64,000 bases of DNA from Tessaracoccus aquimaris (GTDB taxonomy: Bacteria; Actinomycetota; Actinomycetes; Propionibacteriales; Propionibacteriaceae). Under the pieces are notes generated by a model. The model made no database searches, was not told where the DNA came from, and was given only the letters and a program-made list of their open reading frames with translations. Position numbers and translations under genes: made by a program. Shown piece after piece: positions 9,121 through 18,021 of the stretch. How positions within the stretch are numbered: position 1 is the first letter of the stretch; each line of letters opens with the position of its first letter. Location: positions 3,038,001 through 3,102,000 of the forward strand of contig NZ_CP019606.1 in NCBI RefSeq assembly GCF_001997345.1, written 5' to 3'.

Positions 9121-10082
9121 AGTGCGGCGGGCCTCCAACTCGGCGACTTGACTGGCAGGATCCCGCGCAGCATGGCGACGCTCTGCTCGACCCCCTCCAG
9201 GGCGTCCTGGCCGACGTCCTCGTGCTCGATACTCAGCAACCCGTCGTAGCCCGAGGCGCGCAGGTCGGCCAGGAACTGGCCCCAGAACTGCTGCCCTCCC
9301 GGGTATCCGAGCCCGAGCGTCACGTAGTTCCAGGCCCTGTCGCGGGCCTTGTCGACCGTCTGGGTGTCGAGCATGCCGTTGACCGCAGCGATCGAGGACT
9401 GCACCCTCGCGTCCTTCATGTGGACGTGGTGGATGACGCCGTCGAGTTCCCGGGCGAGCAGGCGCGGGTCGACGCCCATCCAGATCGGGTGCGAGGGGTC
9501 GAGGTTGGCGCCGACGCTCTCGCCGACCTCGCCACGCAGCCTCAGCAGGGTCGCCGCGTTGTAGACGAGTTGCTGTCCGTGCATCTCGACCGCGAACCGC
9601 ACGCCCCGCGGCCGCGCGAACTCGACGAGGTCGCGCCAGTAGGGCAGCGCCACCCGGTTCCACTGGTAGTCGAGGATGGTCTGCGTCTCTGGCGGCCACG
9701 AGGTGGTGATCCAGTTCGGGGTCGCGTCACCGGGCGCCCCGCCGGGCAGCCCGGACATGCACACCACGGTCGGCACCTCGAGGACCTCGGCCAGTTCGAC
9801 GGTGCGGCGGAGCACCCGGTCGACCTCAGCCCCGATCACGGGGTGCAACTGGTTGCCGTTGGCGTTGAGCGCGGCGACCCGCAGCCCCCGCTCGTCCAGC
9901 TTGCGGAGGAACCGGGCGCGCTCGGCAGGGTCGTCGAGCATGGCGTCGACGTCGAGGTGGGGCGCCTCCGACCAACCCCCGGTCGCGAACTCCAGGTCCA
10001 TGACTCCGAGTTCCGTGGCCGCGTCGAGCATGTCGTCGACGGGCATCGAGCCGAGGGAGTCGGTGAGCAGTGCGATGCGCAT
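9117..10082 (-). CDS. Sugar phosphate isomerase/epimerase TIM-barrel protein (IolH/IolI-like)
   Basis: A 321-residue xylose-isomerase-like TIM barrel (AP endonuclease 2 superfamily). Metal-ligand-like positions are visible in VRFAVEMHGQQLVYN, NLDPSHPIWMG, HHVHMKDAR and LLSIEHEDV. Members of this family in inositol clusters act as inosose isomerases or epimerases (IolI, IolH). It is the last gene of the binding protein-ATPase-permease-dehydrogenase operon, starting 11 bases past the dehydrogenase stop. I chose ATG 10082 because the first beta strand MRIALLTDS begins there. The precise reaction is unassigned. Confidence 0.8.
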   Translation of the reverse strand: MRIALLTDSLGSMPVDDMLDAATELGVMDLEFATGGWSEAPHLDVDAMLDDPAERARFLRKLDERGLRVAALNANGNQLHPVIGAEVDRVLRRTVELAEVLEVPTVVCMSGLPGGAPGDATPNWITTSWPPETQTILDYQWNRVALPYWRDLVEFARPRGVRFAVEMHGQQLVYNAATLLRLRGEVGESVGANLDPSHPIWMGVDPRLLARELDGVIHHVHMKDARVQSSIAAVNGMLDTQTVDKARDRAWNYVTLGLGYPGGQQFWGQFLADLRASGYDGLLSIEHEDVGQDALEGVEQSVAMLRGILPVKSPSWRPAAL

Positions 10083-10092
10083 GGAGCGGCCC

Positions 10093-11103
10093 CTATCCGG
10101 CGACGGTGACCCAGCCACCGTCATTCATCGACGCGACGAGGGCGTGGGCGATCTTCGTGGTGGTCAGCGCCTCGTCGATGGTGGCGGCCTCCTCAGGCAC
10201 CGTGCCCGCGAGGGAGGCCTGCACCCAGGCGGTCAGTTCGCGCCGGTAGGCGGTCTCGAAGCGGGGGCGCCAGTCGGCGGCGTACGCGGCACCGCGGGTC
10301 AGGTCGGCGCTGACGATCAGGGGTTCCGCATCGTTGAGAGAGGGTGGGTTGGGCAGTTCGACCGAGGCGCGTTCGCACACGAGTTCGCACCGCACGTCGT
10401 AGCCGTACCGGGCGTGGACCTGCATGGAGACGGAGTGCAGGACGCCGTCGGCATCCTTGAGCAGCAGCAACTGCGGGTCGTGACGCTCGGGCAGCAATGA
10501 CGTCGTTCGGCCGGCCGTCCACAGCACCTCGGCGATCGGGGTGCGGGTCAGCCACGGCAGGATGTCGATCTCGTGCACGGCGGAGTTGGTGATGGTCGCG
10601 CTGGACGGGCTGCCGGGGTAGGCCTCGACGTTGCGGTGCACCGAGTGCGTCATCAGGAGTCGCCCGTCGACGCCCGAGTCGAGGCGCTTGCGCAGCGCGA
10701 CGTAGCCGGGGTCGAAGCGGCGCATGAACCCGACGCTGACCAGCGGGCGGGCGAGCGCGGCGTGCCGCTCGGCGACCTCCAGGGCCTCCTCGACGGTGGG
10801 CGCGAGCGGCTTCTCGCACAGCACCGCCAGGCCCGCGTCCATCGCGGCAAGCGTGGTGCCCGCGTGCAGGTGATCGGGGGAGGCGATCACGACCGCATCG
10901 ACCAGGCCGGAGGCGATCAGTTCCTCCCCCGTCGAGAAGACCGCCTCGGCGCCGTGGCGCTCTGCCACCTCGCGCGCCCCGTCGAGGTTGATGTCGGCGA
11001 TCGCCGTCAGGCGGGCACCGGACACCTCGGTCGCGAGCAACCTGGCGTGGTCGCGTCCCATCACTCCGGCGCCGATGACGCCGACCCGCAGCATGTCGGT
11101 CAT
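10093..11103 (-). CDS. Gfo/Idh/MocA oxidoreductase, probable inositol 2-dehydrogenase
   Basis: A 336-residue NAD-dependent dehydrogenase with the Rossmann motif GVIGAGVMGRDHARL, EKPLAPTVEEA near residue 100 and the catalytic region NSAVHEIDILPWL, which carries the His of the family and matches inositol 2-dehydrogenases (IolG). It follows the transporter genes and precedes the TIM-barrel isomerase in one operon. It would oxidise the imported cyclitol, for example myo- or scyllo-inositol, at the first step. A second, clearer iolG lies at 25694-26689, so this copy may handle a different stereoisomer. Confidence 0.85.
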   Translation of the reverse strand: MTDMLRVGVIGAGVMGRDHARLLATEVSGARLTAIADINLDGAREVAERHGAEAVFSTGEELIASGLVDAVVIASPDHLHAGTTLAAMDAGLAVLCEKPLAPTVEEALEVAERHAALARPLVSVGFMRRFDPGYVALRKRLDSGVDGRLLMTHSVHRNVEAYPGSPSSATITNSAVHEIDILPWLTRTPIAEVLWTAGRTTSLLPERHDPQLLLLKDADGVLHSVSMQVHARYGYDVRCELVCERASVELPNPPSLNDAEPLIVSADLTRGAAYAADWRPRFETAYRRELTAWVQASLAGTVPEEAATIDEALTTTKIAHALVASMNDGGWVTVAG

Positions 11104-11126
11104 GTGGTCTCTCTCCTGGTTGACGC

Positions 11127-11156
11127 GACGAGGGCCGGCGGTCGCCAGCCCTCGTC
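11127..11156 (-). terminator. Intercistronic hairpin between permease and dehydrogenase genes
   Basis: A perfect 9-bp stem (GACGAGGGC with its complement) around a 12-base loop sits in the 73-base gap between the transporter permease and the dehydrogenase. There is no T-run, so it may act as partial terminator or mRNA stabiliser within the operon. Confidence 0.5.
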
Positions 11157-11176
11157 TTCGTGGTTGTCGTGTCGGA

Positions 11177-12181
11177 TCAGGCGGCCGCGAGGCGGCGGCG
11201 CTTCTCCTCCGAGGCGGTGCGACGCACGTCGATGAAGACGGCGACGATGATGACGGCGCCGATGACCATGAACTGCACGTCGGACTGCGCGTTCATGATG
11301 GTCAGGCCATTGCGGATGACGGCGATGATCAGGCAGCCGATCAGGGTGCCCCACACCGTGCCCTTGCCGCCGGTGAACGATGCGCCGCCGATGATGCAGG
11401 CCGCGATCGCGTCGGTCTCGTAGTTGCCGCCCATGGCCGCAGACGGGTTCGCGACGCCGGAGCGGCCGACGATCACGATGCCCGCGAGGGCCGAGACGAA
11501 GCCGGAGAGGCCGTAGACGAAGGTCAGCACCCGGTCGGTGTTGATGCCAGACAGGCGGGTTGCCTCGGGGTTACCGCCGACCGCGTAGATCGAGCGGCCC
11601 AGTGCTGTTCTGGTCAGCAGCAGGTGCAGCAGGGCGAACGTCAGGAGCAGCGCCAGGAACGAGCCTGGGATGCCGTTGAACCCCGCACCGCGCAGGAAGT
11701 CCGCCGACCCGAGCCAGGTCACCGCGTCCGGGAAGCCCGAGATGGTGCGGGTGCTGACGACAAAAAGCGCTAGTCCTGCTAGCACGAACTTCATGCCGAG
11801 CGTCGAGACGAAGGGGTGGGGCAGTTTCAGTTTGGTCAGGAGCAGGCCGTTGACGACGCCGACGAGGGTGCCCGTCACGATCGCGGCCACCAGCAGCAGG
11901 ATCGGGTTGGTGAGGCCGAAGGTCGACATCAGCATCGCCATCACGCAGGCGCTGAGGATGGCGTTCGCGCCGACCGAGAGGTCGATGCCGGCGGTGATCA
12001 GGACAACGAGCATGCCTGCGGAGAGGAAGCCGTTGACCGCCGTCTGACGCAGGATGTTCATGCCGTTGTTGACGGTGCGGAACTCGGGGGCGATCACCGA
12101 CATCACGATGACCAGGATCGCCAGGGCGAGCAGTGGCGCCAGCGCCCGCAGGATGGCCGCTACGCGAGGGTTGTTCTTCAT
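11177..12181 (-). CDS. Sugar/inositol ABC transporter permease (RbsC-like)
   Basis: A 334-residue integral membrane protein with about eight to ten hydrophobic segments and the RbsC/AraH-family pattern (TAGIDLSVGANAILSACV, and GRSIYAVGGNPEATRLSGI near the ATPase-coupling loop). It forms the channel of an ABC importer with the ATPase and binding protein upstream in the operon. Its ATG at 12181 overlaps the ATPase stop by 4 bases (ATGA). The gene context of iolG-like and iolH-like enzymes downstream suggests inositol or another cyclitol as cargo. Confidence 0.9.
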   Translation of the reverse strand: MKNNPRVAAILRALAPLLALAILVIVMSVIAPEFRTVNNGMNILRQTAVNGFLSAGMLVVLITAGIDLSVGANAILSACVMAMLMSTFGLTNPILLLVAAIVTGTLVGVVNGLLLTKLKLPHPFVSTLGMKFVLAGLALFVVSTRTISGFPDAVTWLGSADFLRGAGFNGIPGSFLALLLTFALLHLLLTRTALGRSIYAVGGNPEATRLSGINTDRVLTFVYGLSGFVSALAGIVIVGRSGVANPSAAMGGNYETDAIAACIIGGASFTGGKGTVWGTLIGCLIIAVIRNGLTIMNAQSDVQFMVIGAVIIVAVFIDVRRTASEEKRRRLAAA

Positions 12182-13680
12182 GCTGTCTTCCGTTCTCCCC
12201 AGGCTGCCTTCATGATGTCGTCCTCGTTGAAGTCGGGATCGTCGCGGCCGATCTCGGCCATCACCTCGCCGCCGCGCATGACGATGACGCGATCGCTCAT
12301 CCCCATCACCTCGGGAAGTTCGGAACTGACCATGATGATGCACTTACCTGCGCTGGCAAGCCTGTTCATGATGTTGTAGACCTCGACCTTGGCGCCCACG
12401 TCGATGCCGCGGGTCGGTTCGTCGAAGAGATAGATCTCGGCGTTGGAGTTGATCCACTTGCCGATGACGACCTTCTGCTGGTTGCCACCGCTGAGTTTCG
12501 ACACCTGGTTCTCGGCGTCCGGGGTCTTGATGCGCATCGAGGCGATGGACTCGTCGCACATCTGCGTGACCTTGCCCTTGTCGAGCAGCGGCCCCTTCTC
12601 GACCTTCTTCAGGGAGGCGAGGATGAGGTTGGTCGCGATCGACTGGTTGAGCACGAGGCCCTGCCCCTTGCGGTCCTCCGTCAGGAAAGCGATGCCCTTC
12701 TGGACGGCCCGCTGGGGCGACGCGATGGTGACAGGCACGCCGTCGAGCAGTACCTCGCCGCTGTCGATGGGGAGGTCGCCGAAGATGGCCCGCATGGTCT
12801 CGGTGCGACCGGCGCCGACCAGGCCGGAGAAGCCGAGGATCTCGCCGTAGCGGGCCTGGAAGCTGACGCCCTTGATGGTGCCAACCGAGGTCACATTCCT
12901 GAACTCGATCGCGACCTTGCCCGGCGTCGTGTCGACCTTGGGGAACTGGTTCTCGACGTTGCGTCCGACCATGGCCCGGATCAGCTTGTCGTTGTCGAGG
13001 TCCTCGATGTTCTCGGTGACGATGTGCTGTCCGTCGCGCATCACCGTGACGCGGTCACAGAGGATGAACAGCTCCTCCAACTTGTGCGAGACGAACAGGA
13101 TCGCGACGCCGTTGGCCTTGAGGCTGCGGACCACCCGGATCAGTTGTTCGACCTCGCTCTCGCCGAGGCTCGAGGTGGGCTCGTCCATGATGATGAGCTT
13201 TGCGCCGGTGAGCAGCGCCTTGGCGATCTCGACCATCTGCAGGACGCCCATCCCGAAGATGCCCGCCGGCTGGGTGACATCGACGTTGATGCCCATCGAC
13301 GTGAGGAGTTCCTCGGCCTTCGCGTGCATGGCGGTGTAGTCGAGGAGACCGCCGCGGCCCTTGATGAACTGGTTGAGGAAGATGTTGTCCGTCAGTGACA
13401 ACTGCTTGACGATGTTGAGTTCCTGGTAGACGCAGGCGATGCCGGCGTCCTGCGACTGGCGAGGGGCCGTGAAGCGCTGCGGCTCGCCGTCGACCAGGAT
13501 GTCGCCCTCTTCCGGAACATAGACGCCGGTGAGGACCTTGATGAGGGTGGACTTGCCAGCCCCGTTTTCGCCGATCAGGCCGTGGATCTCCCCCGGTTCG
13601 ATCGACAACCCCATGTCGCGCAGGGCGACGACACCGGGGAAGCGCTTCGTGACGTTACGAAGTTCAACGATTGCGGTCAT
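12178..13680 (-). CDS. Sugar/inositol ABC transporter ATP-binding protein (RbsA/MglA-like)
   Basis: A 500-residue tandem-ATPase protein of the carbohydrate-uptake CUT2 type. The first half has Walker A GENGAGKSTL (about residue 38) and Walker B KLIIMDEPTSSL. The second half has a degenerate P-loop GLVGAGRTETMRAI, the signature LSGGNQQKV and IYLFDEPTRGID. It powers import together with the RbsC-like permease and lipoprotein binding protein. The gene lies between them, with a large hairpin in the gap after the binding-protein gene. Confidence 0.93.
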   Translation of the reverse strand: MTAIVELRNVTKRFPGVVALRDMGLSIEPGEIHGLIGENGAGKSTLIKVLTGVYVPEEGDILVDGEPQRFTAPRQSQDAGIACVYQELNIVKQLSLTDNIFLNQFIKGRGGLLDYTAMHAKAEELLTSMGINVDVTQPAGIFGMGVLQMVEIAKALLTGAKLIIMDEPTSSLGESEVEQLIRVVRSLKANGVAILFVSHKLEELFILCDRVTVMRDGQHIVTENIEDLDNDKLIRAMVGRNVENQFPKVDTTPGKVAIEFRNVTSVGTIKGVSFQARYGEILGFSGLVGAGRTETMRAIFGDLPIDSGEVLLDGVPVTIASPQRAVQKGIAFLTEDRKGQGLVLNQSIATNLILASLKKVEKGPLLDKGKVTQMCDESIASMRIKTPDAENQVSKLSGGNQQKVVIGKWINSNAEIYLFDEPTRGIDVGAKVEVYNIMNRLASAGKCIIMVSSELPEVMGMSDRVIVMRGGEVMAEIGRDDPDFNEDDIMKAAWGERKTA

Positions 13681-13710
13681 GGTGTACCTGCCTTGAGTGT
13701 CGGGCTGGAG

Positions 13711-13739
13711 GGAGGGCTCGACGCGTGGTCGAGCCCTCC
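13711..13739 (-). terminator. Strong intercistronic hairpin after the binding-protein gene
   Basis: A perfect 12-bp inverted repeat (GGAGGGCTCGAC and complement) with a 5-base loop lies directly downstream of the substrate-binding-protein gene and before the ATPase. Such hairpins commonly raise binding-protein mRNA relative to transporter mRNA by partial termination or 3' protection. Confidence 0.7.
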
Positions 13740-13759
13740 TCCTGGTTCAGGCCCGACGA

Positions 13760-14740
13760 TCAGGACTCGCCGGCCAGCTGCTTCTCGAGCTTGGCGAGGT
13801 ACTCCGCGGCGTTCTCCTTGGTCACGACGGTGGAGCCGGTGTCGATGAAGCTCTCGACCTGCTCCTTCTTGACGGTCTTCACCGCGGCCTCGACGGCCTT
13901 GTAGCCCATGCCGAAGGGGTCCTGCGCGACGGTCGCGGTCACGTTGCCGTCGATGACGTTCTGGACGCCCGCCTTGATGCCGTCGAAGCCGATGATGACC
14001 ATGTCCTTGCCAGCGGCCTTCACGGAGCGGGCGGCGCCTGCGGCCATGTCGTCGTTGTTGGCGACGACCACGGTCACGTCGGGGTTCGAGGTGAGGACGT
14101 TCTCCATGATGGAGGCGGCCTTGTCGCCGAGCCCCTCGCCGTACTGCTGCACGGTCACGTCGACGCCGCCGGACTTGAGGCCAGCGGTGAAGCCTGCCTC
14201 GCGGTCGTCGGAGGTGGTGTTGCCCTTGACGCCGCCGATCCAGACGGCCTTGGCGCCCGAGCCTGCGATCTTGGAGGCGTACTCGCCGCCGGACTTGGCC
14301 GCGGCCTCGTTGCCGGTGCCGATGTAGCTGACCTTCTTGTCGTACGGGGCGTCGGTGTCGACGAACAGGATCGGCTTCTCGGTGTCGCCGATGACAGACA
14401 CGACGGAGTCGGGCTGGAGCGGGGAGATGACCATGGCCTGGATCGAGTTGTCCGCGAGCATCGTCTCGAGCATGGCGTTCTGCTCGTCGTAGGCGGTCTC
14501 CGAGGCGGGGCCCTGGAGCGCGACGGTGACACCGAGGTCCTTCTCGGCCGCCTTGACGCCCGAGACGACGTACTGCCAGTACTCGCTGGACAGGGTCTTC
14601 AGGACGACGCCGACCTTGATCTTGCCGCCGGCGTCACCGCCGCCGTTGCTGCCACCCGTGCCCGGCTCGCTGGCGCCCATGCTGCACGCGGAGAGCAGCA
14701 CCGCTGCGGAGATCAACCCCGCAAAGAGAGACTTCTTCAT
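13760..14740 (-). CDS. Sugar/inositol ABC transporter substrate-binding lipoprotein
   Basis: A 326-residue periplasmic-binding-protein-type 1 lipoprotein with signal peptide and lipobox LLSACS (Cys near residue 20), a Gly/Ser linker, then the ribose-binding fold (VGVVLKTLSSEYWQYVVSGV at the start, VVVANNDDMAAGAARS, IIGFDGIKAG). It would be lipidated by Lgt and anchored outside the membrane. GGAGGA lies 6 bases upstream of the ATG at 14740. It is the first gene of a five-gene operon with ATPase, permease, iolG-like and iolH-like genes. Inositol as ligand is an inference from context. Confidence 0.92.
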   Translation of the reverse strand: MKKSLFAGLISAAVLLSACSMGASEPGTGGSNGGGDAGGKIKVGVVLKTLSSEYWQYVVSGVKAAEKDLGVTVALQGPASETAYDEQNAMLETMLADNSIQAMVISPLQPDSVVSVIGDTEKPILFVDTDAPYDKKVSYIGTGNEAAAKSGGEYASKIAGSGAKAVWIGGVKGNTTSDDREAGFTAGLKSGGVDVTVQQYGEGLGDKAASIMENVLTSNPDVTVVVANNDDMAAGAARSVKAAGKDMVIIGFDGIKAGVQNVIDGNVTATVAQDPFGMGYKAVEAAVKTVKKEQVESFIDTGSTVVTKENAAEYLAKLEKQLAGES

Positions 14741-14798
14741 TGATTCCTCCAAGTATTCCCGGGTCGCGTCACCAATGACCGCCACACCCAATGCCGCT

Positions 14799-14827
14799 AT
14801 TCTGTGCCAGGAAACGGTCCTTGTCAA
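14799..14827 (-). promoter_or_regulatory. Promoter of the inositol/sugar ABC transporter operon
   Basis: On the minus strand TTGACA (14822-14827) is separated by 17 bases from AGAATA (14799-14804), about 60 bases upstream of the binding-protein start. The region just upstream (CATATG core flanked by CAAAC and GTTTTG) is AT-rich and partly palindromic, which could be a regulator site. It does not match the TGTRTGTACAAA motif well. Confidence 0.6.
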
Positions 14828-15040
14828 AACATATGAGAAGTTTGTCTGCTCAACCGTCGCGACCGTGCCCTGATAAGGCTGGATGCCGCGTTGGCAGGCG
14901 AAATTGTTATCGCGCTGTGACCTTTGGTCGGCCATTCTGCGGCGCCTCCGGAGCAACCTCCCCGGTACATTGTACGGATATTTGTCACCTACCAGGGTGC
15001 GTCGACGCGGCCCGGGATCCCATCCGCCCAGGTCAGCCGC

Positions 15041-16588
15041 TCAGACCGGGTGCAGCAGGGCGACGACGGTGCCCAGGATCTTGTTCACCAACGGGTCGGG
15101 CGGGGCCCACAGGTCGTGCCTTGCCGGGGTCACCTCGATCTGCTCGCCGTCGCGGGTCACCGAGGCCGTCGCCAGGTGGATCCGGTACGACCCGACCGTG
15201 ACGTGCCGCTGCTCCAGCCCGACGCGCGGGTCGCCCAGTTCGGCGAGCAGGTGGCCGAGGATCTCGCGACGGGTGGCGAGGATGCCGTGCGGGGTCTGCG
15301 GCAGCGCGTCCCAGCCGATCTCCGGAGAGGCCTCGATCCCCACGGCGGAGACGCTGACGAGCAGGTCGGCCGAGCGCAGCAACTCGGACAGCACCACCTC
15401 CGGGCGACCCTCGGGCGCCTCGGCCGGGCGTGCGTGGCCGAAGTCGGCGTCGAGGGCGGCGTCGCGGACCTCCAACCGGAACAACCGCGCCTGCCCCTCG
15501 GAGAACGGGTTCAACTCCCGGTCGCAGGACAGCACGACGCGGACCTCGGCCGCCTTACGCGAGAACTCGTCGAGGCTGCTCGTCCAGCCCTCTTTCCTCG
15601 CGACCCCCATCAGGACGTGGACGTCGACCCTGATGCCCGCGACGTCGAACGGCTCGGAGTAGAACTCCCGGTCGATCTGACGGATCGGCTGGTCGATCCG
15701 CTCGGCGATGATCCTGCGTCTCCACAGGTCGCGCCCTTCCGCGTCGCTGGAGCGCGGATGCCACAGCCTGACGGTGGCCTCGGGCAGCGCGACGGGCGAA
15801 CCGGAGGCGTCGGCCCAGGCGTCGCGGGCGCCGAGGAAGCTCGAACCGTCGTCGGCGACCCAGATCAGCCGGGACGCGGCGTCGGCGAGTTCGGGCCTCG
15901 CGTACAGCGTCGCTACCCAGGCGTCGGGGCTCCACTGCGCGTCGCGGAGCCAGCCGTGCTCGAGCGTCGTGAGCCACGCGCCGAGTTCACGCTTGCCGAA
16001 CGTCGCACCCTCGGGCACCCGCAGCCCCCACGGCATCGCGGGCAGCGCCGCCCGGGCATCGGCGACGTACTTGCACAACTTCTTCACCACCGAGGCGTTG
16101 CGGCACCCCGCCCTGACGCGCTCCATCCCGGCGATGGCCTCGGGGGTAGGGACGCTGACGATGGCGCGGGCGAGCGCGTAGACCGCCGCCTGCGACGGGA
16201 GGGTCTTTGCCGCGCCGGGCGCGACCGACGCGAGGTCCATGGCGTCGATGCCGAGGCCGACCCAGTCGGCGTCGACGGCGAGCGCCGTCAGCAGCGCGCG
16301 CTCGAGGACCGCCGCCTCGTCCTGGGCGAACAGCTTGTCGGAGCGGTACTCGCGGCTCCCCTCGCGAACCTGCCTGCCGCGCTCGGCTGCGGCCCGCAGC
16401 GCCGCCTGCGCGAAGTCGACCCAGCGAGGGTCGGCCGCGAGCGCGCGGGCGTGGGGCAGCAGTTCGGTGGTGAGGCCGGCGTACTCGTCGAACAGCACCG
16501 TCCACGAGTCGTAACTCGACGGGGCGAGGCCCTCCACGAGATCGCGTTCCACGTCTGCGAGGTCGGCGCCCACCAGGTCTTCGGCCAT
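15041..16588 (-). CDS. DUF4132 domain-containing protein
   Basis: A 515-residue soluble protein with no signal peptide. The C-terminal half has the DUF4132 pattern: LWRRRIIAERIDQPIRQIDREFY, a central VRVVLSCDRELNPF stretch, and HVTVGSYRIHLATASV followed by PLVNKILGTVVALL. DUF4132 proteins are often related to MolR-like proteins and their biochemical role is not established. It is flanked by the transporter promoter and a PQQ-like propeller gene, and nothing ties it to inositol use. The region 14741-15040 before it holds only the transporter promoter. Confidence 0.8.
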   Translation of the reverse strand: MAEDLVGADLADVERDLVEGLAPSSYDSWTVLFDEYAGLTTELLPHARALAADPRWVDFAQAALRAAAERGRQVREGSREYRSDKLFAQDEAAVLERALLTALAVDADWVGLGIDAMDLASVAPGAAKTLPSQAAVYALARAIVSVPTPEAIAGMERVRAGCRNASVVKKLCKYVADARAALPAMPWGLRVPEGATFGKRELGAWLTTLEHGWLRDAQWSPDAWVATLYARPELADAASRLIWVADDGSSFLGARDAWADASGSPVALPEATVRLWHPRSSDAEGRDLWRRRIIAERIDQPIRQIDREFYSEPFDVAGIRVDVHVLMGVARKEGWTSSLDEFSRKAAEVRVVLSCDRELNPFSEGQARLFRLEVRDAALDADFGHARPAEAPEGRPEVVLSELLRSADLLVSVSAVGIEASPEIGWDALPQTPHGILATRREILGHLLAELGDPRVGLEQRHVTVGSYRIHLATASVTRDGEQIEVTPARHDLWAPPDPLVNKILGTVVALLHPV

Positions 16589-16619
16589 GTCAGGAGCTTA
16601 GGCGCCGCCAGGCCCAGGG

Positions 16620-17888
16620 TCACCGGACGGCGGCGACCGCTTCGACGATGTCGTCGCGGGAGGGACCGGCCATCAGCCGCTGCCCCCGCTCCCCCACCAC
16701 CAGGAGCATCGGGTGGCGGGCCCCGAGCGCATCGAAGACGTCGCTGTTCACGATCAGCACGTCGTCCAGGACGTCCCTCACAAGGTGACCCTCGGGGCGA
16801 CTCTCCGGTCGCCCCGGCATCGCAGGGTAGGGCTCGCCGGTGGTCAGGTCGACCACCCGGCCGTCCCTGTAACGGCCGGGGAGGCCGTGTACCGATTCGC
16901 GCGTCATACTCCCAGAGATCTCCAGCCCACGGGTCTCGAGATCGGTCTCCACAACCTCGCCCGAGGCGGGGTCGATGATCCCGACCACATCCCGCAGGGT
17001 GTCGACATAGACCGGGGCGCCGTCGACGTCGTAGCACTTCTGGCCTATCTGCCACCGGAGGTCGGTAGCGCGGACGTCCCCGGTGCCGAGGTCGGCCACC
17101 CGGACAACGCCGCCCTTCCGGTCGAGAGCGATGGCCCGATCCCCGTAGATGCTCACCGACTGCGGGTCGAGACGCGCCTGGGAGGGCTCCCCCGTTGCCA
17201 TGTCGACGACCAGAATCCGGTCAAACTGCGACACGGCTACCCAGTCCTGCTGGGCCTTGAGTAGCAGGGGCATCTGAGGCCCTGTGCCGCACCACGTCTC
17301 AGGGAGGACCGTGCCGGGGACGCGCCACAGTTCGGCCCCGGTCGCGGAGTCGTATCCCGTCACGCTTCCGCCACCTGTGACGGCCAGCGTCCCGGAGCCG
17401 ACGGCGCTCGGTGCGCCGTGAGAGGGAAGCGTCCACAACACCTTGCCCGTAGCGGCGTCGACCACGCCGCCGTGCTCCGACCCAGGGACCGACGAGGCGA
17501 AAAGGGTTCCGCCGGCAGCCTGTAGGCCACCGAGGTCTGCCTCCCACAGCGTCTCCCCGCTCGTGAGGCTGACGCCGCTCGCCCCGGAGGGGCCATGGAA
17601 GACGAGCACGTCACCGACCAGCGCGACGGGCCACTCCTCAATGTCCGGCCCTCCCCCGATCCTGATGACCAGCGAGGGGACTGCGAGCATGATGGCGGCC
17701 AGCAGGCAGCCGATCACGGCGCCGCGTCTTCCCCAGCGGGTGGCGACCGTGTAGATCAGCGCGACCGCAGCGAGGCCGAGGCCGATCCACCATGCGACCC
17801 ACCCGAGTTGGAAGATCAGCGCGGCGACCGCGAGGCCGATCCCGAGCGCCACGAACCCGACCGCCCACCACGGTGTCCTTGCCCGCAT
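16620..17888 (-). CDS. Membrane-anchored PQQ-like beta-propeller protein
   Basis: A 422-residue protein with three hydrophobic helices in the first 80 residues, then an extracellular propeller of PQQ-type blades (SLTSGETLWEADLGG, AATGKVLWTLPSH, SATGAELWRVPG). The A/S-T-G-x-x-L-W repeats are typical. AGGAGG is 5 bases before the ATG at 17888. Such actinobacterial proteins are common, and the function (scaffold or ligand-sensing) is unknown. The longer upstream frame to 17996 has no ribosome-binding site and was not used. Confidence 0.8.
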   Translation of the reverse strand: MRARTPWWAVGFVALGIGLAVAALIFQLGWVAWWIGLGLAAVALIYTVATRWGRRGAVIGCLLAAIMLAVPSLVIRIGGGPDIEEWPVALVGDVLVFHGPSGASGVSLTSGETLWEADLGGLQAAGGTLFASSVPGSEHGGVVDAATGKVLWTLPSHGAPSAVGSGTLAVTGGGSVTGYDSATGAELWRVPGTVLPETWCGTGPQMPLLLKAQQDWVAVSQFDRILVVDMATGEPSQARLDPQSVSIYGDRAIALDRKGGVVRVADLGTGDVRATDLRWQIGQKCYDVDGAPVYVDTLRDVVGIIDPASGEVVETDLETRGLEISGSMTRESVHGLPGRYRDGRVVDLTTGEPYPAMPGRPESRPEGHLVRDVLDDVLIVNSDVFDALGARHPMLLVVGERGQRLMAGPSRDDIVEAVAAVR

Positions 17889-17964
17889 GTGTCCTCCTCG
17901 CTCGGCGAAGCCCCAGTGTGGCAAGCGGCGGGTCCACCCGGCTCCGACAAGGCCTGGGGACGAC

Positions 17965-17997
17965 GATGGCCCCGCGGAACTCGTCCACGGGGCCATC
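17965..17997 (-). terminator. Hairpin terminator downstream of the iolCBDE operon
   Basis: A perfect 10-bp stem (GATGGCCCCG and complement) with a 13-base loop lies 25 bases after the iolE stop, in the gap before the propeller gene. No T-tract follows, as is common for high-GC actinobacterial terminators. Confidence 0.65.
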
Positions 17998-18021
17998 GAT
18001 GCGTGCGCTCAGGCGCGGGGC

